Assembly: GCA_023150775.1 (NCBI GenBank)
Contig: JAKLKE010000003.1
Coordinates: 1 to 64,000, forward strand
DNA length: 64,000 nucleotides
Direction: 5' to 3'
Source of the DNA: Myxococcota bacterium
Lineage (GTDB): Bacteria > Myxococcota_A > UBA796 > CAJQPC01
Positions within the stretch are counted from its first letter, which is position 1, and every line of letters starts with the position of its first letter. This document shows positions 9,303 through 18,082 of this stretch, one piece after another. The translations under genes were made by a program, and so were the position numbers. Under the pieces are notes generated by a model. That model had not been told where the DNA came from. It made no database searches and was given only the letters and a program-made list of their open reading frames with translations.

Positions 9303-10358
9303 TTAAGGCGTCAAGAAGGGCGGCGGGGCGAGGGGATCCACCTCAGGCGTGGCCTGGCGGTCGAGCACGCCATACCCCACCGGGGGCTCTAACTTCACCA
9401 CCACGGCGGCCTGACGGCGAGCCTGGGCCGTCCACAAGGCCATCTCCGACTCCATCTTCCGCGCCTGCAGCTCTTGGCTGAGCTGCTCCCGCAGGGCCTC
9501 GTAAGGCGGTGGCGGCGCGAACTCTGAAGACGACACGCGCAGGAGCATCAGGCCGTTGGGCAACGCGATGGGGCCCGAGACGGCGCCGACCGGGGCGCCG
9601 AAGGCCGCGGCGTCAAGCTCGGGGATGGCCTCGCCCTTCAGGAAGGCGCCGAGCTGGCCTTTGCCGCCGGCGAGCAGGCTCTCGGGGTGCTCAGCGAGGA
9701 GCTCCGCCCAGGTGACCGTGCCCGCGTCGTGGCGGGCCTTGTCTTCGCTGAGCTTGAGCGCCAGCGCCGCGCGGGCTTCAGGGCTGGCGTCTGCGCCCCA
9801 AGGCACCAAGATGCCCTCCAGGACGCGGGACTCGGCGCCGACGTAGCCGTCTTTGATCTCGCGGTCGTAGAGATCGCGGAGGTCTTGTTCGGCCACGGTC
9901 ACCCGGGGCGCGAGGATCGACTGGCCAAACCGCATCGACCGGAGCTGCTCCATGAGCTGCTCACGGTAGAGCGACCACGCCAAGCCCGAGCGCTCGACCT
10001 CACGGCGGAGCTGGTCCCGGGTGAGGCCGTTCTGCCGGGCGATGTCGTCGATCGTGGCCTCTAAGTCGTCTTGGGTGACGTCGAGGCCGAGGCGAGACAT
10101 CTCTTGGGAGACGAGCTCGGTCTGGATGAGGGTGTCGAGCACCTCCATCTCCGCCTCACGCCGGGCCTGCTCCCCTTCGGCGTCTACACGCTCGGCGATG
10201 AACTCGCCGCCGAGCTCATACACGTCGGAGAGGGTGATCACCTCTTTGTTGACCACCGCCGCGACACGATCCACCACGACGGCGCCCGCCGGGCCCACGA
10301 TCAGCGTGAGCCCGAAGGCGAAGGTCAGCAGCGCCCGAGCGAGGCGGCGCGGAAACAT
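9303..10358 (-). CDS. SurA-like peptidylprolyl isomerase / periplasmic chaperone
   Basis: Signal peptide; VDRVAAVVNKEVITLSDVYE...VLDTLIQTELVSQEMSRLGLDVTQDDLEATIDDIARQNGLTRDQLRREVERSGLAWSLYREQLMEQLR typical SurA N-terminal region. Confidence 0.82.
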   Translation of the reverse strand: MFPRRLARALLTFAFGLTLIVGPAGAVVVDRVAAVVNKEVITLSDVYELGGEFIAERVDAEGEQARREAEMEVLDTLIQTELVSQEMSRLGLDVTQDDLEATIDDIARQNGLTRDQLRREVERSGLAWSLYREQLMEQLRSMRFGQSILAPRVTVAEQDLRDLYDREIKDGYVGAESRVLEGILVPWGADASPEARAALALKLSEDKARHDAGTVTWAELLAEHPESLLAGGKGQLGAFLKGEAIPELDAAAFGAPVGAVSGPIALPNGLMLLRVSSSEFAPPPPYEALREQLSQELQARKMESEMALWTAQARRQAAVVVKLEPPVGYGVLDRQATPEVDPLAPPPFLTP

Positions 10359-11389
10359 CAGTGGGGCTCTTCGCCAGGGGCGGGGGCGACGGCGGGCTCA
10401 CCCTCGTCCATCATCTCGCCCTCAGCGCCCTCCATGCCCGACGGCACGGCGAGGCCGGCGTCGAGGCTCGGGGCCTTGCGGGCGGCCTTGATCTCTAAGG
10501 CGTTCACCTTGTCGGTCATCACCTCGACCTTGGCGCCCTGCTTGAGGCCGTTGACGTACTGGTCGTAGAGGTCCTTGAGGCGGTCGTTCTTGACCTTGCG
10601 GAGCACGGCGCCCTTCATCTGGTCGAAGGTGCGCTCCACACGCTCACGGCGCTGGGCGACGAACACGATGTTGTAGCCCTCTTCAGTCTTGAAGACCTCG
10701 GAGAGCTGGTTGGCCTGGAGCGTGAAGGCCTTGTCGACGACGGCCTTGTCGAGACCGGGCTTGCCGTCCGCGGCCACGAAGCCGACGTCACCGCCGCGGC
10801 GCTTGTAGGGATCTTCGGAGAACTGGGCGGCCAGCTCCTTAAACTTCGCGGGATCTTTGGTGAGCTCAGCGAGGATACGCTCGGCCTCGGCCTTGGCCTT
10901 GTCGTCGGTGCGATCTTCGGTCACCCGGATGAGGATGCGCTTGATCTGCACCTTCTCGGGGACGATGAACTCATCCTTGTGGGAGTCGTAGTACTTCTTG
11001 AGCTCCTCGTCGGAGAAGTCCGTGTTGCGGACGTTCGTGTAGACCTGATCACGAAGGAGGGTGTTGACCATCACCTTCTTGACCTTGGGGTCTTTGTCGA
11101 GGCCGCGGCGCAGCGACTCTTGGTAGAGCAGCTCATCCGCGATGAGCTTCTGCATGATCTCGTCGCGCTCGGCGGGGCTCAACGACTCGTTGTTGGCGGG
11201 GGCCTTGCGGGAGGCCTCTTGCTGGAACGCCTCGGAGCCGATGGGGGTGCCGTTGATCGTCGCGAGGACCTCGCCGATCGACTCTTGGGGCGCCGCGCCC
11301 TCGGTGGCCGGGCCGGTCGCGCCACCGCCATCACCAGCACAGCCCACCGCGAGCGCCAGAACCATCAGGACAGGAGTGACAAGACGCAT
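10358..11389 (-). CDS. PpiC/PrsA-type peptidylprolyl isomerase lipoprotein
   Basis: MRLVTPVLMVLALAVGCAGD lipobox; parvulin-like VQIKRILIRVTED...LAAQFSEDPYKRRGGDVGFV...AFTLQANQLSEVFKTEEGYNIVFV. Confidence 0.88.
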   Translation of the reverse strand: MRLVTPVLMVLALAVGCAGDGGGATGPATEGAAPQESIGEVLATINGTPIGSEAFQQEASRKAPANNESLSPAERDEIMQKLIADELLYQESLRRGLDKDPKVKKVMVNTLLRDQVYTNVRNTDFSDEELKKYYDSHKDEFIVPEKVQIKRILIRVTEDRTDDKAKAEAERILAELTKDPAKFKELAAQFSEDPYKRRGGDVGFVAADGKPGLDKAVVDKAFTLQANQLSEVFKTEEGYNIVFVAQRRERVERTFDQMKGAVLRKVKNDRLKDLYDQYVNGLKQGAKVEVMTDKVNALEIKAARKAPSLDAGLAVPSGMEGAEGEMMDEGEPAVAPAPGEEPH

Positions 11390-11515
11390 GGATTCTCCAG
11401 GAGTAGGCGTCGAGAAGCCTTCGCCTCGACGCAGGGGGCACCCCATAGCACAGCCTTGACGCACCTTCAACGGCGCGAACACCTGCGCGGGGCTTCCCCG
11501 CGATATGCTCGCCTC

Positions 11516-12115
11516 ATGCTGTCGTCACTCGTCCTCTGTGTCACGCTCTCGGCCCAGGCCGCCGAGCTTCGGGTGGAGGGGGAGATCCCCTTTCAGCTCA
11601 GCCTCAACGGCGCCACGGCGGCCAAGCTCTACGGGGCTGGTGAGCTCACGCTACGCGACCTGCCCGCCGGAGACACCCGGGTGCGGGTAGACCACGGCGA
11701 CGGCAAGATCGCCGAGTCGATGATCACTCTGCGAGACGATCGCGCCACCTTGCTGATCGTCTCCGCAGTCGGGGTGTTTTTTACCGACCTGCCCGTGGCC
11801 GCCGCCGACACCACAAAGACCGGGCCGGGTGAGGTCGAGCTGCGCCTCGGCGGGGCGGTGAGCGCAGAGGTGAAGCTCGGCGAGAGCTGGCACACGGTGA
11901 GGCCCGACGCGCCCCTCGTGCTCAAGGGCCTCCCGCCGGGGAAATACCCCCTGGAGGTGCGCTCGGCGAACCGCTCGGTGATCTGGTCCCGGGCGGAGCT
12001 CGACGTCGGCGCTGAGGATCACCTCGTCGTCGTGCTCGCTGAAGGCCGCGCGCTGCGGGTGTTTGGGCGCGCAGACGCCGCGGCGGCCCTCACCCCCGAG
12101 GTCCCGGCGCCATGA
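11516..12115 (+). CDS. secreted hypothetical protein with PEGA-like segments
   Basis: Signal peptide MLSSLVLCVTLSAQAAELRVEGEIPFQLSLNG; overlaps downstream kinase start by 4 nt. Confidence 0.6.
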   Translation: MLSSLVLCVTLSAQAAELRVEGEIPFQLSLNGATAAKLYGAGELTLRDLPAGDTRVRVDHGDGKIAESMITLRDDRATLLIVSAVGVFFTDLPVAAADTTKTGPGEVELRLGGAVSAEVKLGESWHTVRPDAPLVLKGLPPGKYPLEVRSANRSVIWSRAELDVGAEDHLVVVLAEGRALRVFGRADAAAALTPEVPAP

Positions 12116-13917
12116 GGGGTCTGCTCCAGCGGGCCTCCCTTCGTGCACGAATCCTCGGCGCCTATCTCCTCGCCTTCACCTTCTTTACCTTGGCCATCGG
12201 CTACGGCATCTGGCAGCTCCGGGCGCTGGGTGAAGGTTTAACGGCGTTGGACCTGGGCTATGTGCCGCTCTCCCGCACCGTCTCACGCATGGACGGAGCG
12301 CTTGTTCGGGTAGACATCGACGCCGAGCGGCTCTTGAGCGACCCACCGCGCCGCCTCGCCGCCCACCGCTCCAACCTCAACCTCTACACCCGGCTCATCA
12401 ACGATCAGACCGTCGAGGGCCAGTCCATCGTCGCCCGGGTGCTGCCCAAGGTGGGGCTCAAACAAGAGCGGGCGAACCTCGTCATCTTAGACGCCCAGCT
12501 CCAGACCCTCGCGCGCTTAAACCAAGCGTACTTGACGGTCAGCCTCCAGGCGCTGGATCTCGCGGACCAACAAGACGCCGCCGCCGTGCGCACCTTGGCC
12601 CCGGAGCTCTCGCGGTCGCGGCAGGCGCTTCGATCCGAGCTTGAGAAGCTCTCCACCCGGGTCGAGACCCGAATTCGGCGGGTGTCGGAGCGCACCGCCG
12701 TCGCCCAGCGTGAGGCCCAGCTCATCGCCGGGGCCTTGGGCCTCGTCGCGCTCTTCGCGGGCCTCGTGATGTTGGCCTTGGCGGTGCTCGCGCTGCGGCC
12801 CATCGGGCGGCTCACCCAGCAGGTGCAGCGCATCGCCGGGGGCGACGTCGGCGCCCGGGTGGAGCTGCAGCGAAAGGACGAGCTCGGCGTGCTCGCTGAA
12901 GAGATCAACATCATGGCCGGGGCCATCGAGGAGCGGGAGGGCGCCCTGCAGCGCGCTCGGGCGGAGCTGCGCTCGGTGCTCGACTCGATTCGTCTGGCGC
13001 TCATCGTCGAGAGCGACGGGCGGGTGACGCTGTCAAACCCCGCCGCTGAGGCGCTCTTTGGGGTGCGTGAGGGCGATCCGCTGCCCGAGTCCTTACGCCT
13101 GCCCGGCGACGGTGACGGCGTCGAGGCCGCGCCTTTGGCGGGCCGTCTGGTCGACCTGCGCCGGGTGCCGTTCCGCGGGGGGAGCATCCTCGTCGGCGAA
13201 GACGTCACCGAGCGGGTGCACCACCAGGCCCGCCTCGCGCGCTCGGAGCGCCTCGCCCTGGTCGGCCAGATGCTCGCCCAGATCACCCACGAGGTGCGAA
13301 ACCCGCTCAACGCCTTGTCGTTGAACGCGGAGCTGCTCGGCGAAGACTTAGAGACCTTGCCCGACGAGCGCCGCGACGAGGCCCGGGCGATCTTGGGCAC
13401 GATCACCGCCGAGATCCGCCACTTGGAGCGGGTCACCGAACATTACCTCACCCTGGCCCGCCGCCCGGCGCCGAGCCTGCACCCCGAGGACCCAGCGGCG
13501 CTCATCGGCTCCGTGGTGAGCCTGCTCGACGAGGAGCTGCGCCGCGCCGGGGTCAGCCTGACCGTCGAGGCCGCCGAGGGCCCGACCGTAGACCTCGACG
13601 CGCACCAGCTCCGCCGGGCCCTGCTCAACGTCGCACGAAACGCCGTCGAGGCCGGGGCGAAGCAGCTCACCGTGCGGGTGGAGCGTGAGGGGGGCACCCT
13701 GCGGTTCGTGATCGACGATGACGGCGCCGGGTTCTCCGCCGAGGAGGCCGAGCGCGCCTTCGACCCCTTCTTCTCGACCAAAGCCACGGGCACGGGCCTC
13801 GGCCTCGCCATCACCCGGCAGATCCTCGAAGACCACGGCGGCGTCGTGCGCGCCGAGCACAAGGCCCCCGGCGCCCGGATCGTCCTGGAGCTGCCCGCGG
13901 CGCGCTTGACAAGCTGA
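12112..13917 (+). CDS. sensor histidine kinase (HAMP, PAS-like, HisKA, HATPase)
   Basis: Two TM segments, HAMP, LAQITHEVRNPLNALSLNAELL H-box, NVARNAVEAGA N-box, FDPFFSTKATGTGLGLAITRQI. Confidence 0.92.
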   Translation: MRGLLQRASLRARILGAYLLAFTFFTLAIGYGIWQLRALGEGLTALDLGYVPLSRTVSRMDGALVRVDIDAERLLSDPPRRLAAHRSNLNLYTRLINDQTVEGQSIVARVLPKVGLKQERANLVILDAQLQTLARLNQAYLTVSLQALDLADQQDAAAVRTLAPELSRSRQALRSELEKLSTRVETRIRRVSERTAVAQREAQLIAGALGLVALFAGLVMLALAVLALRPIGRLTQQVQRIAGGDVGARVELQRKDELGVLAEEINIMAGAIEEREGALQRARAELRSVLDSIRLALIVESDGRVTLSNPAAEALFGVREGDPLPESLRLPGDGDGVEAAPLAGRLVDLRRVPFRGGSILVGEDVTERVHHQARLARSERLALVGQMLAQITHEVRNPLNALSLNAELLGEDLETLPDERRDEARAILGTITAEIRHLERVTEHYLTLARRPAPSLHPEDPAALIGSVVSLLDEELRRAGVSLTVEAAEGPTVDLDAHQLRRALLNVARNAVEAGAKQLTVRVEREGGTLRFVIDDDGAGFSAEEAERAFDPFFSTKATGTGLGLAITRQILEDHGGVVRAEHKAPGARIVLELPAARLTS

Positions 13918-13961
13918 CAAACGAACGACATCCTGTCTAAGCCCTTGACAGAGTGTCCAGA

Positions 13962-15371
13962 ATGCCCAAAGTGCTCGTCGTCGATGATGAAGAGGCCAAC
14001 CGCGTCACCTTAGAGCGCATCATCCAGCGCGAGGGCTGGGAGGTGGTGCACGCGCCGGATGGCCGCGCGGGCATCGACCGCCTGCGCGGTGAGCCCGTCG
14101 ATGTTGTGCTCACCGACCTCAAGATGCCGGGCATGTCGGGCCTCGAGCTGCTGCGGGCGGTGAAGTCTTTGGCGCCCGACGTCGAGGTCATCGTGATGAC
14201 CGCCTTCGGCACCGTCGAGACGGCCGTGGAGGCGATGAAAGAGGGCGCCTATGACTACGTGACCAAGCCCCTGCGCCGCCAAGAGCTCGTGGGCTCCTTA
14301 CGCAAGGCGTTTGAGAAGCGGGGGCTCATCTTGGAGAACCAGCGACTGCGCGACGCCTTGGCCCAGGAGCGCGGCGGCGGGCGCGGTGAGGAGCTCGTCG
14401 GCTCCTCCTTGGCGATGCGCGCCTTGCTGGAGGAGCTGCAGCAGATCGCGCCGACGGACGCCAGCGTGCTGCTCACCGGGGAGTCGGGCACGGGCAAGAG
14501 CCGGGTGGCGCGGCTCCTCCACCAGCGCAGCCGCCGCGCCGCCGGGCGCCTCATCACCGTGAACTGCGCGGCGATCCCCGAGTCGCTCTTGGAGTCCGAG
14601 CTCTTCGGCCACGAGGCCGGGGCCTTCACCGGCGCCGTCGCCCGCAAAGAGGGCCGCTTTGACCTCGCGAAGGGCGGCACGCTGTTCTTGGACGAGATCA
14701 CCGAGATCTCCCCGCTCATCCAGGTCAAGCTGCTGCGGGTCTTGCAAGAGGGCGAGTATGAGCGTGTCGGCGGCACGGTCACCCATCGCGCCGACGCCCG
14801 CATCATCGCCGCGACCAACCGCGACATCGACGCCGCCGTGCGCTCGGGGCGGCTGCGGGAGGACCTCTACTACCGCCTCGACGTCATCCGCCTGCGTGTG
14901 CCGCCGCTGCGCGAGCGCCCCGAGGACGTGCCCCTGCTCGCGGCCACGTTCTTGGACCGCTTCGCCACCAAAAACAACAAGGTGGTGCGCGCGTTCACCG
15001 CTGAAGCCCTCGACGCGCTCACCCAGCACGCCTGGCCGGGGAACGTGCGTGAGCTTGAGAACGCCATCGAGCGCGCGGTCGTGCTCGCCCGAGGTGAGCT
15101 GATCGGCGTTGACGACCTCCCTGGCGCGGTTCGCCCCCTCAGCGGGAGCCGCAGCGCGCTCTCCTTCGTGGTCGGCACGCCGCTCAAGGTGGTGGAGCGT
15201 CGGATGATCGAAGAGACTTTGCGCCACGCGGGTGGAGACAAGGTGCTCGCCGGGAACCTCTTGGGGATCACCGCGCGAACCCTCTACCGATGGGAGGCGG
15301 TGTGGGCCGCGGCGGTTGGTGGGGAGCCTACAAACGACCCCGACCCCGCGCAGAGTGACGATTTGATCTGA
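13962..15371 (+). CDS. sigma-54-dependent NtrC-family response regulator
   Basis: Receiver VLVVDDEE...VLTDLKMPGMSGLELL; AAA+ GESGTGKSRVARLLH; GAFTGA motif; GTLFLDEITEIS; C-terminal Fis-like HTH. Confidence 0.94.
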   Translation: MPKVLVVDDEEANRVTLERIIQREGWEVVHAPDGRAGIDRLRGEPVDVVLTDLKMPGMSGLELLRAVKSLAPDVEVIVMTAFGTVETAVEAMKEGAYDYVTKPLRRQELVGSLRKAFEKRGLILENQRLRDALAQERGGGRGEELVGSSLAMRALLEELQQIAPTDASVLLTGESGTGKSRVARLLHQRSRRAAGRLITVNCAAIPESLLESELFGHEAGAFTGAVARKEGRFDLAKGGTLFLDEITEISPLIQVKLLRVLQEGEYERVGGTVTHRADARIIAATNRDIDAAVRSGRLREDLYYRLDVIRLRVPPLRERPEDVPLLAATFLDRFATKNNKVVRAFTAEALDALTQHAWPGNVRELENAIERAVVLARGELIGVDDLPGAVRPLSGSRSALSFVVGTPLKVVERRMIEETLRHAGGDKVLAGNLLGITARTLYRWEAVWAAAVGGEPTNDPDPAQSDDLI

Positions 15372-15381
15372 GTATTTCTAT

Positions 15382-15393
15382 AGAATCGATTCT
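15382..15393. promoter_or_regulatory. 12-bp perfect palindrome AGAATCGATTCT in AT-rich spacer
   Basis: Read directly; located just after the response regulator stop and within an AT-rich intergenic segment. Confidence 0.45.
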
Positions 15394-15610
15394 GTGACAA
15401 CGGCTGATAAATTTAACGCCTCCACAACATCTAAAGCCGCCACTATGACCAAGTTTCGGGAGTTTTCAGCGTCATTGAAGATTCGACCTAACATTACATT
15501 TCTTTATGATACTTTAAGAATGTGGAGAGAAAGAGTCAGGTCCACTATCGCAGGGACGGTCGCCCACGACGGGTAAGTCACTGCCGGGTTTGCGATCACG
15601 GAGGTGTGTG

Positions 15611-16552
15611 ATGACAAACGACAGTTCTTCAGGGCTTCGTAGTGTGGTGGGACAGCTTTTGGCTGTGGGCGCGATCATCCTCTCTTCGGTCGGCTCCGCT
15701 GAGGCGGCTTGCCCGGCCAGCTACGCCTCGGCGAGCTGCAAGGCGGGCGGCAGCTTGAACGTCTGCGCGCGGATCGGCACCTCCTTCAACTGCAACCTCG
15801 CCCAGAACGCGAACAACACGTCGGGCGTCGGCTACTTGGTCTGGGACACGTCCTACGGTGAGTACAGCGCCTACGGCGTCGACGGCGACGGCGACAACTT
15901 CTGCTGCACCTTGGCCAACACCACCGATCTCGCCGAGCTGATCCTCTCGGGCACGTCCCAGAGCGACACCATGCTCTCGTTCTACGACGCCAGCACCGGC
16001 TACTCGGCCAACGCCTATGGCGCGAGCATCGTCACCGCCCGCATCTTCGGCGGCAACGGCAACGACACGCTCTACGGCCCTGACCTGAGCAGCTCCTGGC
16101 TCAAGATCATCCTCGCCGGCGAGTCCGATGACGACGAGATCCTCGGCAGCCCGGGCAACGACATCATCCTCGGCGGCCCCGGCACCGACACCCTTTGGGG
16201 GCTTGAGGGTGACGACGAGATGATCGGCGACAGCGGCAGCGACATCATCCTCGGCGGCCCCGGCACCGACACCATCAACGGAGGCCCCGGCACCGACACG
16301 ATCAACGGCGACGAAGGCACAGACACCATCATCGGCGGCATCGGCGGCGATGTGCTCTGTGGCGGTGGTTACTCCACCCTGCCTGACTCCTTCGACGGCA
16401 TGGACGGCAGCGACGACATCTGCGGCACCGCCGGCGGCCAAGAGGTCGGCACGGCGGGCGCTGGCTTTGACCGCTGCTTCGACTCGTCGAGCTTGGTCGA
16501 CTCCTGCGGGACCTCACTCTCTGAGGCCTACTGCTCGGCGATCTGCCCCTAG
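15611..16552 (+). CDS. secreted RTX-like calcium-binding repeat protein
   Basis: Signal peptide (LLAVGAIILSSVGSAEA), Cys-containing N-domain, nonapeptide-like repeats GNDTLYG, GSPGNDIILGGPGTDTLWGLEGDDEMIGDSGSDIILGGPGTDTINGGPGTDTING. Confidence 0.85.
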   Translation: MTNDSSSGLRSVVGQLLAVGAIILSSVGSAEAACPASYASASCKAGGSLNVCARIGTSFNCNLAQNANNTSGVGYLVWDTSYGEYSAYGVDGDGDNFCCTLANTTDLAELILSGTSQSDTMLSFYDASTGYSANAYGASIVTARIFGGNGNDTLYGPDLSSSWLKIILAGESDDDEILGSPGNDIILGGPGTDTLWGLEGDDEMIGDSGSDIILGGPGTDTINGGPGTDTINGDEGTDTIIGGIGGDVLCGGGYSTLPDSFDGMDGSDDICGTAGGQEVGTAGAGFDRCFDSSSLVDSCGTSLSEAYCSAICP

Positions 16553-16606
16553 TTGATCCCCTGAGGTGAACGAGCGCGGGAGCCCCGCCCGCGCCCTCCC
16601 CCGACG

Positions 16607-16638
16607 CGCCCTGCCCGCCCTCGTGGCGAGGCAGGGCG
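16607..16638. terminator. putative bidirectional terminator hairpin between convergent genes
   Basis: CGCCCTGCC (16607-16615) / GGCAGGGCG (16630-16638) inverted repeat between the convergent ORFs ending at 16552 and 16648; only a weak T-rich tail. Confidence 0.55.
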
Positions 16639-16647
16639 TCTTCGTCT

Positions 16648-18072
16648 TCAGGCCCGGCGGCGGCGCCGCAGCGCGAAGGCGAGGAGCGGCAAAGCCAAGG
16701 CCGCCTGATCCCCTTTGCTCTGTTTGTCCGAGCAGCAGCCGCCGACGGCCTCGCCGCTCTCGCCGCCCTGGACACCGAGCACCTTAAAGCCCTCTTGAAT
16801 CTGCCAGCCGGGGTTGGAGGTCTCCCGGCGCTCATAGGCCCCGGCGTCGGGGGACGCGCCGTCTCGCTCCGCGCCGTTGAAGTCTGTGGCCGGGACGTAG
16901 GCCTCACCCGCCGGGTCCGCCGCGCTGACGAGCACTGACGCGCTCGACGGGTAAAAGTCCCAGCCCGTCGCGTCCACAAAGTCGGCGTCACCGTGTCCGG
17001 GGATGAAGTGGCCGAGGAGCGGATCGAGGCCGTCCACCTTGCCGGTCATCACGTTGCCCGAGATGTAGTTGCCCTCGTCGAGCTGGCCCGCGCCGGCATA
17101 AAACGCGTCACCAACGGGGTTGGAGACGACGTTGTTCGCCAGCACCATGCCCGTGAGCGTCGCCCAGCCCTCCACATAGAGGCCCTCCCGGGTGGTGTTG
17201 GCGATGGTGTTGTGGCTGATCACTGCGTCGGCGAGGGTGCCCCGGCTGTTCTGTTTGGTGTAGAGCCCGTAGCTGCCGGTGTTGAACACGAGGTTGTTGC
17301 GCACGACGGAGCTCCCGGCGATGTACATGCCGAGATCGGTCACGCCCCACATCGCGTTGCCCTCGATCACGTTCGGAGGGCCGTACTCCGTCGAGGCGAC
17401 CAAGAGGCCACGATAGCTGAGGTTGTACATCACGTTGTCGCGCACGACGTTGTTCTGGCAGCCGTGCTCTAAGTAGATGCCGTAGCCGCCGTCGTCTCGC
17501 AGGTCGTGGATGAGGTTCTCGGCGATGAGGCTGTCTTGGGTCCAGCACGAGGCGTCACCGCAGCCGATGTACATCCCGTAGCCGTCGACGATGTCGCCGA
17601 TCTGGTTGTTGGTGAAGGTGATCGCGGAGTTGTCGCCGTAGAAGTAGACCGCCGTGCGCCACAGCTCCATGAAGGCCATGTCGGTGACGGTGATGTTGTC
17701 GGAGCTCTCGATGCGGATGCCGCCGGGGCTGATTGTGCCGTCCTCCCAGCCCTCCGCGCCGACGAGGGTGAGCCCTTGCACCGTGAGGTAGCTGGACTCG
17801 TAGATGCGGATCGCCTGGTCGTTCACCGAGCTGACGAGGATGACCTCGGCGCCCTCGGCGGCCTTGAGCACGATCGGCTGATCCGCGGTGCCGAGGCCCG
17901 ACCACTCTAAGCGCTCGGTGATCTCGTAGGTGCCCGCGCTGAACGTGATCACGTCGCCGGGGGCCAGAGAGGAGGTGAGGGTCTTGACGTCATCCGTAGG
18001 CTTGAGGGTGACGCTCGCGGCCTGCGCGGCGTCGTTGAGGCCAAAGGAGAGGAGGAGCAGGAGAGCGGGCAC
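16648..18072 (-). CDS. right-handed beta-helix surface protein with MYXO-CTERM-like C-terminus
   Basis: Signal peptide; repeated IxxSxNxTVTDMAF / NNVVRDNVMYN / NNLVFNTG beta-helix rungs; C-terminus GGCCSDKQSKGDQAALALPLLAFALRRRRRA. Confidence 0.85.
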   Translation of the reverse strand: MPALLLLLSFGLNDAAQAASVTLKPTDDVKTLTSSLAPGDVITFSAGTYEITERLEWSGLGTADQPIVLKAAEGAEVILVSSVNDQAIRIYESSYLTVQGLTLVGAEGWEDGTISPGGIRIESSDNITVTDMAFMELWRTAVYFYGDNSAITFTNNQIGDIVDGYGMYIGCGDASCWTQDSLIAENLIHDLRDDGGYGIYLEHGCQNNVVRDNVMYNLSYRGLLVASTEYGPPNVIEGNAMWGVTDLGMYIAGSSVVRNNLVFNTGSYGLYTKQNSRGTLADAVISHNTIANTTREGLYVEGWATLTGMVLANNVVSNPVGDAFYAGAGQLDEGNYISGNVMTGKVDGLDPLLGHFIPGHGDADFVDATGWDFYPSSASVLVSAADPAGEAYVPATDFNGAERDGASPDAGAYERRETSNPGWQIQEGFKVLGVQGGESGEAVGGCCSDKQSKGDQAALALPLLAFALRRRRRA

Positions 18073-18082
18073 GGGTCACTCC

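Noticed and set aside
10979-11515. Long N-terminal extension of the ORF ending at 12115
   Set aside because: Antisense to the PpiC gene; a signal peptide begins at ATG 11516.
13918-13961. CTGTC-N9-GACAG inverted repeat between histidine kinase and regulator genes
   Set aside because: Arms only 5 bp in a 44-nt gap; too weak to call an operator.
16072-16341. Pro-rich - strand ORF MPPMMVSVPSSPLIVSVPGPP
   Set aside because: Antisense of RTX-like repeats.
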